From CAVQJU01 sp963754955 (GTDB taxonomy: Bacteria; Acidobacteriota; Vicinamibacteria; Vicinamibacterales; CAVVIG01), in NCBI GenBank assembly GCA_963754955.1, contig CAVWHY010000012.1:682001-746000 (forward strand): 64,000 nucleotides of DNA, written 5' to 3'. The notes under the pieces were generated by a model. It was given only the letters and a program-made list of their open reading frames with translations, did not search any database and was not told where the DNA came from. Shown here in pieces: positions 17,027 to 26,562 of the stretch. Numbering within the stretch: the stretch's first letter is position 1; the number at the start of each line of letters is the position of its first letter. A program made the translations under genes and the position numbers.

Positions 17027-19199
17027 ATGAAGGCCTCCACCGTCGTGAACGGCGAGGCGGCAGCGGCGGCGACGGCGCCCGTCGACTCAGTCCGAGGCGG
17101 GCGGCACGGATCCAGGCGACGCCGACCTGTTGCGGGCGTACCGCTGCATGCTCCTCTCGCGGAAGCTCGACGACAAGGAAATCCAGCTCAAGAACCAGAG
17201 CAAGATCGTTCTTCCAGATCAGCGGCGCCGGCCACGAGGCCATCCTCGTCGCGGCCGGCATGGTCCTCAGGCCGGGCTACGACTGGTTCTTCCCGTACTA
17301 CCGCGATCGCGCGCTGTGCCTGCAGCTCGGCGTGACGCCGCTCGACATGCTGCTCGCCGCCGTCGGGCTCGAAAGACGATCCGAGCTCCGGCGGGCGCCA
17401 GATGCCGTCGCACTGGGGCGCGGTGGCGCTCAACATCGTCTCGGGCTCGAGCGCGACGGGCACGAAGGTGCTGCACGCCGTCGGCGCGGCGGAAGCCGGC
17501 GTCATCTACGATCGCGTCAGCGCCATCCCCGATCGCGCTGCCCGGTTCCACGGCGACGAGATCGTCTACATCTCGCTCGGCGACGGCACGACGAGCGAGG
17601 GCGAGTTCTGGGAGGCGCTGAACGCCGCCTGCACTGAAGCGGCTGCCGGTGCTGTTTCTGGTCGAGGACAACGGCTACGCGATTTCGGTGCCCGTCGAGG
17701 TCCAGACGCCGGGCGGCGATATCTCCCGGCTCGTCCGCGTCGTTTCCCGGGCTGCACGTCGAAACGGTCGACGGCACCGATTTTCTCGCCAGCCTACCGC
17801 GCGATGCGCGACGCCGCCGCCTACGTTCGCGGCACGCAAGGGCCCGGCGCTCGTGCACGCGCACGTCACGCGGCCCTACTCGCACTCGCTGTCAGACGAC
17901 GAGAAGCTGTACAAGACGCCGGCCGAGCGCGAGAGCGAAGCGCGCCGCGATCCGATCAAGCGGTTCGCCGACATCCTGCGCGCCCGGAGCGCGGCAACCG
18001 ACGCCGACCTGGGCGCGACGCTCGCCGCGGATCGAAGCGCGAGGTCGACGAAGCCGCGCAGGCCGCGCTACACGCGCCGAAGCCGGCGCCGGGACACCGC
18101 GGCGCTCTGGGTGTACTCGCCGGACGTCGATCCCGACCTCCGCAGCGTTCGACACGCCGGCGCAGCCCGAAGGCAAGGCCGACACGATGGTCGCCGCCAT
18201 CAACCGCACGCTCAAGGACGAGATGGCGCACAATCCGCGCATCGTCGTCTTCGGCGAGGACGTGGCGGACGCCAGCCGGCGGGAAGCGCTCGACGTCGTG
18301 CCCGGCAAGGGCGGCGTGTTCAAGCTCACGCACGGCCTGCAGCGGCTGTTCGGCGACGACCGCGTGTTCAATTCGCCGATCGCCGAGGCCGGCATCATCG
18401 GCCGCGCGCGTCGGCATGGCCGTGCGCAGGCTCAAGCCGGTCGTCGAGATCCAGTTCTTCGACTACATCTGGCCGGCGATGATGCAGCTGCGCGACGAGA
18501 TGTCGATGCTGCGCTACCGGTCGGGCAACCACTTCTCGTGTCCGATGGTCGTCCGCGTGCCGATCGGCGGCTACCTCAAGGCGGCGGCCCGTACCACAGC
18601 CAGTCGGGCGAGAGCATCTTCGCGCACTGCCCCGGGATCCGCATCGCGTTTCCGTCGCACGGCGGCCGACGCCGCCGGCCTGCTGCGGACCGCGATCCGC
18701 TGCGACGACCCGGTGATGTTTCTCGAGCACAAGCACCTGTACCGGCAGACGTACAACAAGAGCGAGTATCCCGGCAAAGACTTCATGATCCCGTTCGGCA
18801 AGGCCAGCCTGCGGCGCGACGGCTCCGACGTGCGTCGTGATTACGTGGGGCGCGCTCGTGCAGCGATCGCTCGTGGCCGCGCACCAGGCCGAAAGGACGG
18901 CATCAGCGCCGCGGTGCTCGACCTGCGGACGATCGCGCCGTACGACTGGGAGGCCATCGCCGCGCTGGTCGCGCGCACGAACCGCGTCGTCGTCGCGCAC
19001 GAGGATCAGATCACGTGCGGGTTCGGCGCCGAGATCGCGGCGAGGATCGGCAGCGACCTCTTCGAGCATCTCGACGCACCCATCCGCCGGGTCGGCGCGC
19101 TCGATACGCCCGGTCGCGTACTGCCCCGATCTCGAGGACGCCATCCTGCCCCAGCCCGCCGATGTCCTCGAGGCCATTCGAGAAACCGCCCGCTACTGA
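17027..19199 (+). CDS. Fused E1 alpha-beta thiamine-dependent 2-oxoacid dehydrogenase (about 17 indels)
   Basis: E1 component of a pyruvate/branched-chain 2-oxoacid dehydrogenase complex, with alpha and beta subunits in one chain of about 720 aa. The alpha half shows DKEIQLKNQSKI, FFQISGAGHEA, GRQMPSHWG and the TPP motif GDGTTSEGEFWEAL with EDNGYAISVP. The beta half begins with DTMVAAINRTL, then VFGEDVAD, NSPIAEAGIIG, EIQFFDYIWPA, FLEHKHLYR and HEDQITCGFGAE. Frame changes occur at about 17088, 17212, 17370, 17637, 17742, 17797, 17838, 18020-18030, 18085, 18137, 18408, 18588, 18655, 18830, 18888 and 19108; nearly all are +1, two (18588, 18888) are homopolymer losses. Both halves are otherwise fully conserved, so the gene is probably intact in the cell. 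Confidence 0.88.
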
Positions 19200-20212
19200 A
19201 CGGCTCACCGCGGCCGCGCTGTGCGTCTGCCTGCTCGCGAGCCCGATCGTGCTGTACGCGATTCGAGCCGGACGTGCTCGAATCGGTCGACGCGATCCCG
19301 GCGCACCTCGCGGGACGGTTCAGGGACGTCGCGGGCTTCGAGCGGGCAGCGTCCGGCCAGTATTTCATCTTCGATCGTCGGAGCCAGATCGTGTTCGGCG
19401 TCGACGAGGCCCAGGCGAGCGCGTGGGAGATCGTGCACATCGGCAGCGAGCCCGGCCGGATCATCAACCCGGTCGCGTTCGCCGTCGACCAGCGCACCGG
19501 CGTCTTCGTCGTCGCGGACTCCCCGGAGAACCGCGAGCGCATTCAGGTCTTCTCGCCGGCCGGCTTCCGCATCAACGGGTTTTTCCTGCCGGGCCGCACG
19601 CGCGCCCGCGTCGTGCTCGACGGCCTCGCGCTCAACGGCATCGGATCGCTGCAGTTCACGGGCGACTCGATCCTGCTCTCGCAGCCGGACACCGGCTTCC
19701 TGATCACCGAGTACTCGCTGGCGGGCACACCGATCCGGTCGTTCGGCGATCTCAGGCCGACCGGCCACGAAGACGACCCGCCGCTCCACGTGGCGTTGAA
19801 CGGCGGGTTGCCGGTCATCGACCCGCAGGGTGGCTTCTTCTTCGTGTTTCAGTCGGGCGAGCCGGTGTTCAGGCGGTACGACCCGTACGGGAAGCTGCTG
19901 TTCGAGCGGCGCGTCCAGGGCCGCGAGATCGACGAGTTCGTCGCCCACCTGCCGACGCAGTGGCCGCGGCGCCGGACCGAGGCCGGCGAAATGCCGCTCG
20001 TGACGCCCACGGTCCGCACCGCGGCGGCCGACGCCGGCGGCCGGCTGTGGATCAGTTTCGTCGAGCCGTTCACCTACGTGTTCGACGCCGACGGCGACAA
20101 AGTCCGGACGGTGCAGTTTCGCGCGGCCGGCATCCGCTCGCCGAATCACCTCTTCTTCGACACGGCCGGCCGCCTGCTCGTCACCCCGGGCATGTTCGTG
20201 TTTCGCCCGTAG
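19162..20212 (+). CDS. Secreted beta-propeller (NHL-like) protein, unknown function (one frameshift)
   Basis: About 350 aa from ATG 19162, overlapping the end of the E1 gene by 38 bases. A hydrophobic signal or anchor (about 15-34, AAALCVCLLASPIVLYA) precedes repeated blades of 40-50 residues with NPVAFAVD, GVFVVADSPENR, QVFSPAGF, RSFGD and PNHLFFDTAGR, the pattern of a six-bladed NHL/6-bladed propeller. One extra base near 19263 shifts the frame. The TAG stop (20210-20212) lies in the GTAG foot of a REP pair. No enzymatic residues identified. Confidence 0.7.
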
Positions 20213-20260
20213 CGTCCGCCTTCAGGCGGACGCCCACGTCCGGCTGAAGCCGGACGCTAC
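20209..20260. repeat. REP/BIME-like element, family A, supplies both flanking stop codons
   Basis: 52 bp. Plus half: GTAG, CGTCCGCC, TTCA, GGCGGACG; spacer CCCA; minus half: GTAG, CGTCCGGC, TTCA, GCCGGACG. TAG 20210-20212 ends the plus-strand propeller gene, and TAG at 20259-20257 ends the minus-strand TonB receptor gene. Confidence 0.93.
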
Positions 20261-22723
20261 GACTTGATACGGACCTCGAACGACACGGTGCGCTTCAGGA
20301 TGTCGCCGAACACGTGCTGCTGGATGTCCTGGTTGAACAGGTTCGTCACCTTGACCAGCCCCGTCACCTTGCCGTTCATCCACTTCGCTCCGAAGGCGCC
20401 GTTCACCATCGTGTACGCGTCGGTGTAGCCGAAGTAGGGGCTCGTGAGGACGTCGCTCCAGAACGCCTTGCCCGGCGTAGTTGACCGACGCGCTGCCGAT
20501 CATCTTCGGCCCGTCGAAATTGAACCCGGCGTTGAACCGGTTCGTCGGCGGCAGCGCGAGCTCCTGCGGCGGGTACGGCTTGGGGTCGTCGAGAATCTGC
20601 GGCTGTCCCTGCCAGGAGTAGTTCACGAACGCGGTCAGGTCCCTGTTGATCTGCTGATCGAGCGAGACCTCGATGCCCTTCTCGCGCAGCGGCCCGAGAT
20701 TGAGATACGTGAACGCCGTTCTCGGCAGATAGATGCCCTGCTGCGCCATCGCCGTCAGGATGACCGGCGGCAGCGGCCAGCCGGGCGGCGGGTTCGCGGC
20801 CGTGTAGGGATCCAGGTTCGACGGCAGCTGCACGAAGTTGATGCTGTCGTTCAGATCGTTCACGTAGAACGCAAATCCCGACGGTGCTGCGCTTCTTGAT
20901 CGTGCCGGTGTACGCGATCTCATACGCCGTCACGGATTCCTCCGTCAGCTTGGGCTGCGGCGTGGACCCGATCGGCAGCTCGCTGCCGACCGCGCGCACG
21001 ACCAGCGGAAACGGGTTGGCGACCAGCGGCCGCAGCGGCGGGGGCAGAATCGGCGCGAGGGCGCTCAAGTCCTGGGGCGCGACGATATTCGCTGTCGAGA
21101 TAGTTGTTGATCACGGACGGCGATCGGAACGCGCGATTAAAGGCGAATCGCACCGAGTGATCCGGCAGCACGCTTGAACAGCGCCGCCAGGCGCGGCGAG
21201 AAGACGGGATCGTCGAGGTTGCCGAACTTGTCCACGCGGCCGCCGATGTTGAAGCGGAACTTGTCGAGGACGATTTCGTCCTGCACGTATCCGCCGATTT
21301 CGTTCCGGTCCTGCGCTTTCGGCGCCAGCGTGATGTCGAAGTTGTTGCGCCGGATGTTGCCGCCGTACGACAGCACCTGGTGGCGGCCGATCGGGCGCGC
21401 GTCGCCCGCCTCGAAATCGTAGGTCTGCGTCGTCAGCGTCAGCTGCAGCGGCTTGCCGGTCGCCGGATCGGGGAACATGAGGTTCGGCGCGTCGGCGCTC
21501 AGCGCGTTGACGAAGAAGCTGGCCTTGAACGCGTTCCGGCTGTAGTTCACGCGGCCGAATCCGAGATACGTCCCGGACTGGATGTCGAACGGGCCGACGC
21601 CCGTATAGATGATCCCCGAGGTGCCGGAAACGCCGCCTTCGTACGTCAGCCTGCCGCCGTTGGACAGTTCCTGATCGACCCGCGCGTCGAACTTCGGCTC
21701 GCTCGTGCCGCGGTTTTCGAACGATCCGTCCGACCGGGCCCGACGCCGTCGACGGGGTACGCCGCGCCCCCGACCTTGGCCGCTGGATTCCGCGGATCCG
21801 TGATGACCGGGATCGTGCCGGCCGGCCGCGGGAACGCATCGGAGTTGAAATAGCCGCCAGACACGCGGTACGACCAGACCGAGTTCGGCGCCGCCGAGAA
21901 CGACGCGTTTGCCCCGAACAGGCCGCCGGCGCCCTTGCCGACGCCGGATCCGGCGTCGCGGCTCATGAATCCGCCGGTGAACGAGGCTTCCCCGCCGGGC
22001 GCCTCGCGCGGCGACTTCGTGATGATGTTGACGACGCCGGTCATGGCGTTCGCGCCCCAGACAGCCGACGCGGGCCCGCGAATGACCTCGATCTGCTTGA
22101 TCTCGTTCATGTTCGTCGGCAGCAGATCCCACAGCACGATGCCGAAGAAGTCGAGGTAGACCGTGCGGCCGTCGAGCAGGACCAGCTGCGAGTTCGACAG
22201 CGTCGACGTGGCCTGCCGGCTGGTGACGTTGATGTCGCGTGCCGTCAGCTGCACCACGTTCAACCCGGGCACTTTGCGCAGCACGTCGCCGTAGTTGAGC
22301 GCCGGCGAGCTCGCCAGCTCCTGGGCCGTCACGACGCTCATCGTCGCGGGCGCGTTCACGAGCGCGCCTTCGACCTTCGTCGCGCTGACGACGACGGTTT
22401 CGTTCAGGTTGGCGACGTTGAGGACAATCGCGGGCACCGTGACATCCGCGCCGGCCACGACGACGTCGCGCGTCGCCTGCGAGAATCCGACGAGCGATAC
22501 CGGTCACCTGGTAGGCGCCGGCCGGAAGTCCCGCGAAGCGGTAGCTGCCTCCCTGGCCCGACGTCGTCAGATCGCGGCGGGCGGGTCCGGTCAGCTGGAC
22601 CGTCGCGCCGGGAACGCCGCCTCCGGTCTCGTCAACCACGGTTCCTGAAATGCCGGCGGTTTGAGCGCGAGCGACAGTGGAACACGCGAGGATGAGGCAC
22701 GCAGCGGCGATCCAGCGGATCAT
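20257..22723 (-). CDS. TonB-dependent receptor with carboxypeptidase-like N-terminal domain (several frameshifts)
   Basis: Outer-membrane active transporter, about 820 aa repaired. A signal peptide ends at ARA-QT (residue 21); a CarboxypepD_reg beta-sandwich follows (GISGTVVDETGGGVPGATV), then a plug domain with LRKVPGLNVVQ, NSQLVLLDGRTVYLDFFG and IEVIRGPASAVWGANAMTG, then the 22-strand barrel ending in TVSFEVRIKS. Frame changes lie near 22497, 21740, 21160, 21090, 20890 and 20480. The ATG has a perfect AGGAGG 5 bases upstream. No exact TonB box was located. The substrate is unknown; such receptors in acidobacteria often take up glycans or peptides. Its stop codon is in the REP pair. Confidence 0.88.
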
Positions 22724-22728
22724 GAATC

Positions 22729-22777
22729 CTCCTGCAATTCAGGACGATGAAAGCTGTCTGCGGGACCGCGCATTGTA
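22729..22777 (-). promoter_or_regulatory. -10 box and Shine-Dalgarno of the TonB receptor
   Basis: Minus strand TACAAT (22777-22772) predicts a start near 22765 and a 42-base leader that ends in AGGAGG 5 bases before ATG 22723. The same ATTGTAACAT stretch could serve the divergent fadN gene. No -35 was recognised. Confidence 0.5.
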
Positions 22778-22790
22778 ACATTGGAGGTTG

Positions 22791-25077
22791 ATGTCGCTGA
22801 TTCGGTCGGTCGCGGTGCTCGGTGCCGGCACGATGGGCGCGCAGATCGCGGCGCACTTCGCCAACGCCGGTGTCCCCGTCCTGCTGCTGGACATGACCGC
22901 GGCGGTCGCGCGCGACGGCCTCAAACGCGCGCGCGCGCTGAAGCCGGATCCGTTTTTCACGGCCGACGCGGCCTCCCTGATCACCACCGGCGGCTTCGAC
23001 ACCGACTTCGGACGCCTCGCGACCGCCGACTGGATACTCGAGGCGGTCGTCGAGCAGCTGGACGTCAAGCGCTCGCTGATCGAGCGCATCGAGGCCCTCC
23101 GGCAGCCCGGCGGCATCGTGACGTCGAATACGTCCGGCCTTCAGTTGTCTGTCATCGCCGACGGACGCGGCGCCGAGTTCCGCCGTCACTGGCTGGGCAC
23201 GCACTTCTTCAACCCGCCCCGCTACCTGCAGCTCGTGGAGGTCATCCCGACGGCGGACACGGACCCGGCAGTCGTGGCCAGGGTGTCTGAATTCGCGGAC
23301 CGTCGCCTCGGCAAGGGCGTCGTGGTCACGAAGGACACGCCGAATTTCATCGCCAACCGCATCGGCCTGCACGGCGTCATCTCGGTGCTGCGGACACTTG
23401 AAAGCGGCGCGCTGACGATCGAAGATATCGACGCCATCACGGGCCCCGCTCTCGGACGTCCAAAGAGCGCCACGTTCCGCACGATGGACATCGCGGGCCT
23501 CGATGTGCTCGGCCACGTCGCGCGCAATCTCCTCACGCAGCTGCCCGAGGACGAGGCGAAGCAGTTCGCGCTGCCGGCCGTCGTCCAGTCGCTCATCGAC
23601 CAGGGATCGGTCGGCGAGAAGAGCGGGCAGGGGTTCTACAAGCGAGTCAAGACGGCCGATGGCTCGGAGATCCTGACGCTCGACCCTGCGACGCTCACCT
23701 ACCGCCCGCGGCAGTCCTCGCGCCTGCCTGCGCTCGACGCGGCGCGTGCGATCGAGGATGTCGCGGAGCGGACGAAGACGCTGTTTCTTGGCCGCGACAA
23801 CGTGGGCGACTTCCTGCGTGCGACGCTCGGCTCGCTGCTGCTGTACACCGCGCGCGTCGCACCGGAGATCGCCTACTCCATCGACGATGTCGACCGCGCG
23901 ATGCGGTGGGGGTTTGGCTGGGAGATCGGACCGTTCGAGATCTGGGACGCCATCGGCGTCCGCGAAGTGCTCGCCGCAACCGGCAACGCCGAACCTCCGC
24001 CGGATGGTCGCCGAGCTGCTGCAGGCCGGGCGAAATCGCTTCCGCGAGGGATCGCTGCCGCCCGCCGGGCGCGATCGCCAGCTGCTCGCGACCGCGCGAA
24101 AGAGCGGCGGCGTCGTCAAGACGAACCCCGGTGCGAGCCTGATCGACCTGGGCGATGGCGTGCTGGCGGTCGAGTTCCACTCGAAGATGAACACGGTCGG
24201 CGGAGACACGCTCGAGATGCTGAACGCGGGGGTCCGCGAGGCGTCCGCGAACTTCGCCGCCCTGGTCGTCGGCAACGACGCCCCGAACTTCTCGGCGGGC
24301 GCGAACCTCATGCTCCTGCTGCTCGAAGCGCAGGAAGGCAACTGGGACGACATCGATCTGATGGTCCGCACGTTTCAGGGCACGACGCAGGCGCTGCGGC
24401 ACTCGGACGTGCCCGTCGTCGTCTGTCCCGCCGGGCTGACGCTTGGCGGCGGGTGCGAGATCGCGCTGCACGGCGACAGGATTCAGGCGGCCGCCGAGGG
24501 ATACATCGGTCTCGTGGAGGCGGGCGTCGGGCTGATTCCAGCGGGCGGGGGCGCGAAGGAAATGCTTGCGCGATCGGTCGAGGGCCTGGCAGATCCCCGC
24601 GCGGATCTGCTGCCACGGGTGCAGAAGGTGTTCGAGACCATCGGCTTCGCAAAGGTCTCGACCAGCGCGGCCGACGCCGCGCGGCTGGGCTTTCTGCGCG
24701 CGGTCGATGCGATTACGATGAATCGTGAGCGCCTGATGGCGGACGCGAAGGCCGTCGCGCTCGAGCGCGTGCGCGAGGGCTACCGGCCGCCCGCGCCGCG
24801 GCCGGCGATCCCGGTCGGCGGCGATGCGGTGCTCGCGCCGCTGAAGCTCGGCGTCCACCTTGCCTGGCGGGCCGGCCGGATCAGCGATCACGACGCGCTG
24901 GTCGGCCGCACGCTCGCCAACGTCCTCGCCGGCGGTCCGCTGCCGCACCAGACGACCGTGTCCGAGCAGTACCTGCTGGATCTCGAGCGCGAGGCGTTCC
25001 TCAAGTTGTGCGGCGAGCGCAAGACGCTGGAGCGGATCCAGCACACGCTGAAGACGGGCAAGCCCCTCAGAAACTAG
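22791..25077 (+). CDS. 3-hydroxyacyl-CoA dehydrogenase/enoyl-CoA hydratase, FadN type (one frameshift)
   Basis: Bifunctional beta-oxidation enzyme, about 762 aa. The N-terminal NAD domain begins VAVLGAGTMGAQIA (residues 8-21), with SNTSGL and GTHFFNPPRY (catalytic His loop) following; a 3HCDH C-terminal domain comes next. From about residue 435 a crotonase domain carries NFSAGANL and the second oxyanion motif LTLGGGCEIALHGD. Domain order (dehydrogenase first) is that of FadN/YusL, not E. coli FadB. An extra C near 23993 shifts the frame between domains. ATG 22791 has GGAGG only 3 bases upstream; TTG 22788 is an alternative. Clustered with thiolase and acyl-CoA dehydrogenase. Confidence 0.9.
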
Positions 25078-25081
25078 ACGC

Positions 25082-25891
25082 ATGCCTCAGGACATCCAAC
25101 GCGGCGACGGCCCCGACCTCGTGCTCGTGCCGGGCATTGCCGGACCCTGGGAGTACGTCGGCCGCGCGGTGGACGCGCTGGCTGCGCACTTCCGGGTGGT
25201 GACGTTCTCGCTGGGAACGATGTCGGAGGGACATGACGTCGAGCGACAGGCCGAGCGCGTGAAAGCCGTTCTCGATGCTCGCGGCATCGAACGCGCCATC
25301 GTCTGCGGCATTTCGTACGGAGGAGTCGTCGCGACCTGTTTTGCCGCAAAGTGGCCGGAGCGGACGACGGCGCTCGTCGTCGCCTCGGCGCCTGGCGCGG
25401 GCTGGCATCTGAGGCCGAGACACGAGGTCTACGCGCGATGGCCGCGGCTGTTCGGCGCGGTGTTCTTCGCCGAGTCGCCGTTTCGATTGCGGCCGGAGCT
25501 GGTGGCGGCGCTTCCGAATCGGCGCGATCGGCTGCGATTCGCGCGGTGGCAACTCGGAACGTTTTTCCGGCGGCCGATTTCACTCCCGCAGCTGGCGGCG
25601 CGCGCGCGGGCTCTCGCCCGCCACGATGTCGCCGCAGACTGCCGCCGGGTCACTGCGCCCACGCTCGTGATAACCGGCGAACCGTCCCTTGACCGCGTCG
25701 TCCCGGTGGACAGCACCGCGACCTACACCCGGCTGATTCCCGGCGCGCGATCCGTGGTGCTGGAACAAACCGGCCATCTCGGGACCATCACACGGCCCTC
25801 GGAGTTTGCCGCCATGGTGCGCGCCTTTGTCGATGAGACTGGTGTAGCGTCCGGCTTCAGCCGGACGACGTCACATTCTGAGGTCGCCTGA
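25082..25891 (+). CDS. Alpha/beta hydrolase; C-terminus encoded by a solo REP
   Basis: Soluble alpha/beta-fold hydrolase, 269 aa. VPGIAGPWEY is the oxyanion region, GISYGG near residue 80 holds the nucleophile Ser, an acidic residue lies in TGEPSLDRVV, and TGHLG near 235 holds the His. The last 15 residues (VASGFSRT and onward) are encoded by a single family A REP at 25844-25867 plus flank and are unlikely to be part of the fold. Located between fadN and another hydrolase; a thioesterase-like role is possible but not shown. Confidence 0.8.
   Translation: MPQDIQRGDGPDLVLVPGIAGPWEYVGRAVDALAAHFRVVTFSLGTMSEGHDVERQAERVKAVLDARGIERAIVCGISYGGVVATCFAAKWPERTTALVVASAPGAGWHLRPRHEVYARWPRLFGAVFFAESPFRLRPELVAALPNRRDRLRFARWQLGTFFRRPISLPQLAARARALARHDVAADCRRVTAPTLVITGEPSLDRVVPVDSTATYTRLIPGARSVVLEQTGHLGTITRPSEFAAMVRAFVDETGVASGFSRTTSHSEVA
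25844..25867 (+). repeat. Solo REP element, family A, inside a coding region
   Basis: One half-element: GTAG, CGTCCGGC, TTCA, GCCGGACG, without the inverted partner. It is read in frame as VASGFSRT near the end of the hydrolase gene, so here the GTAG is not used as a stop. Confidence 0.9.
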
Positions 25892-26562
25892 TGCGCGTCC
25901 GTGAGATCCCCGGCCCTGCCGGCGTGCTCGAAGCGCTGATGGAAGAGCCGCCGCTCGAGCGAGGCGTGAACGCCGACGGCCTGGTGGAGCGCGGACAGGC
26001 CGACGGCCTGCACGCCGCCGTCGTCCTCGGTCATCCGCATCCGCAGTTCGGCGGCACGATGCACACGAAGGCGGTCTTCCAGGCCGCGAAAGCGTTCCGG
26101 CGCATCGGTTGCGCCGTGCTGCGATTCAACTTTCGCGGTGTCGGCACGAGCGCCGGCAGCTTCGCCGACGGCGTCGGCGAAATGGACGACTTCCGCGCCG
26201 CGCTCGACTTCGTGCACGCGCGCTATCCGGGAGTTCCTCTCTGGGCAGCGGGCATGTCCTTCGGCGCGTGGATCGCGCTCACCGCCGGCGCGGCCGATCC
26301 GCGCGTCTCGACGCTGCTGGGGATCTGCCCTCCGCTGTCGCATTACGACTTCGAGCCCGTCCGTACGAGCACGAAACCGAAGTTCTTCATCCAGGGTGAG
26401 CGCGACGAGCGGTGTCCCCTCAAGGAGATGCAGGCCTTCTACGCCAGTGCGGCGGATCCGAAGGAGCTCGTGGTCATCGACGCCGCCGACCACTTGTTCG
26501 ACGGGAAGCTCGTCGAGGTCGCCGAGGCGATCGAGGACCTGCTGGGAGACTGGCATGACTGA
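25891..26562 (+). CDS. Alpha/beta hydrolase, small cytosolic (dienelactone hydrolase-like)
   Basis: 223 aa. LGHPHPQFGGTMHTK near residue 46 and RFNFRGVGTSAG near 78 are hallmarks of a conserved bacterial hydrolase group; GMSFGA near 120 holds the nucleophile; IQGERDE carries the acid and DAADHLFDG the His. The ATG overlaps the previous stop (TGATG) and the end overlaps the thiolase start, so it belongs to the fatty-acid operon. Confidence 0.82.
   Translation: MRVREIPGPAGVLEALMEEPPLERGVNADGLVERGQADGLHAAVVLGHPHPQFGGTMHTKAVFQAAKAFRRIGCAVLRFNFRGVGTSAGSFADGVGEMDDFRAALDFVHARYPGVPLWAAGMSFGAWIALTAGAADPRVSTLLGICPPLSHYDFEPVRTSTKPKFFIQGERDERCPLKEMQAFYASAADPKELVVIDAADHLFDGKLVEVAEAIEDLLGDWHD

Noticed and set aside
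17027..19199. Programmed ribosomal frameshifting or a recoded gene as explanation for the broken frames
   Set aside because: Too many sites, no common slippery sequence or downstream structure, and the same defect affects all unrelated genes in the stretch.
17402..20212. A 936-codon frame joining the E1 dehydrogenase and the beta-propeller
   Set aside because: It mixes real segments with out-of-frame stretches; each protein is coherent only when the indels are repaired.
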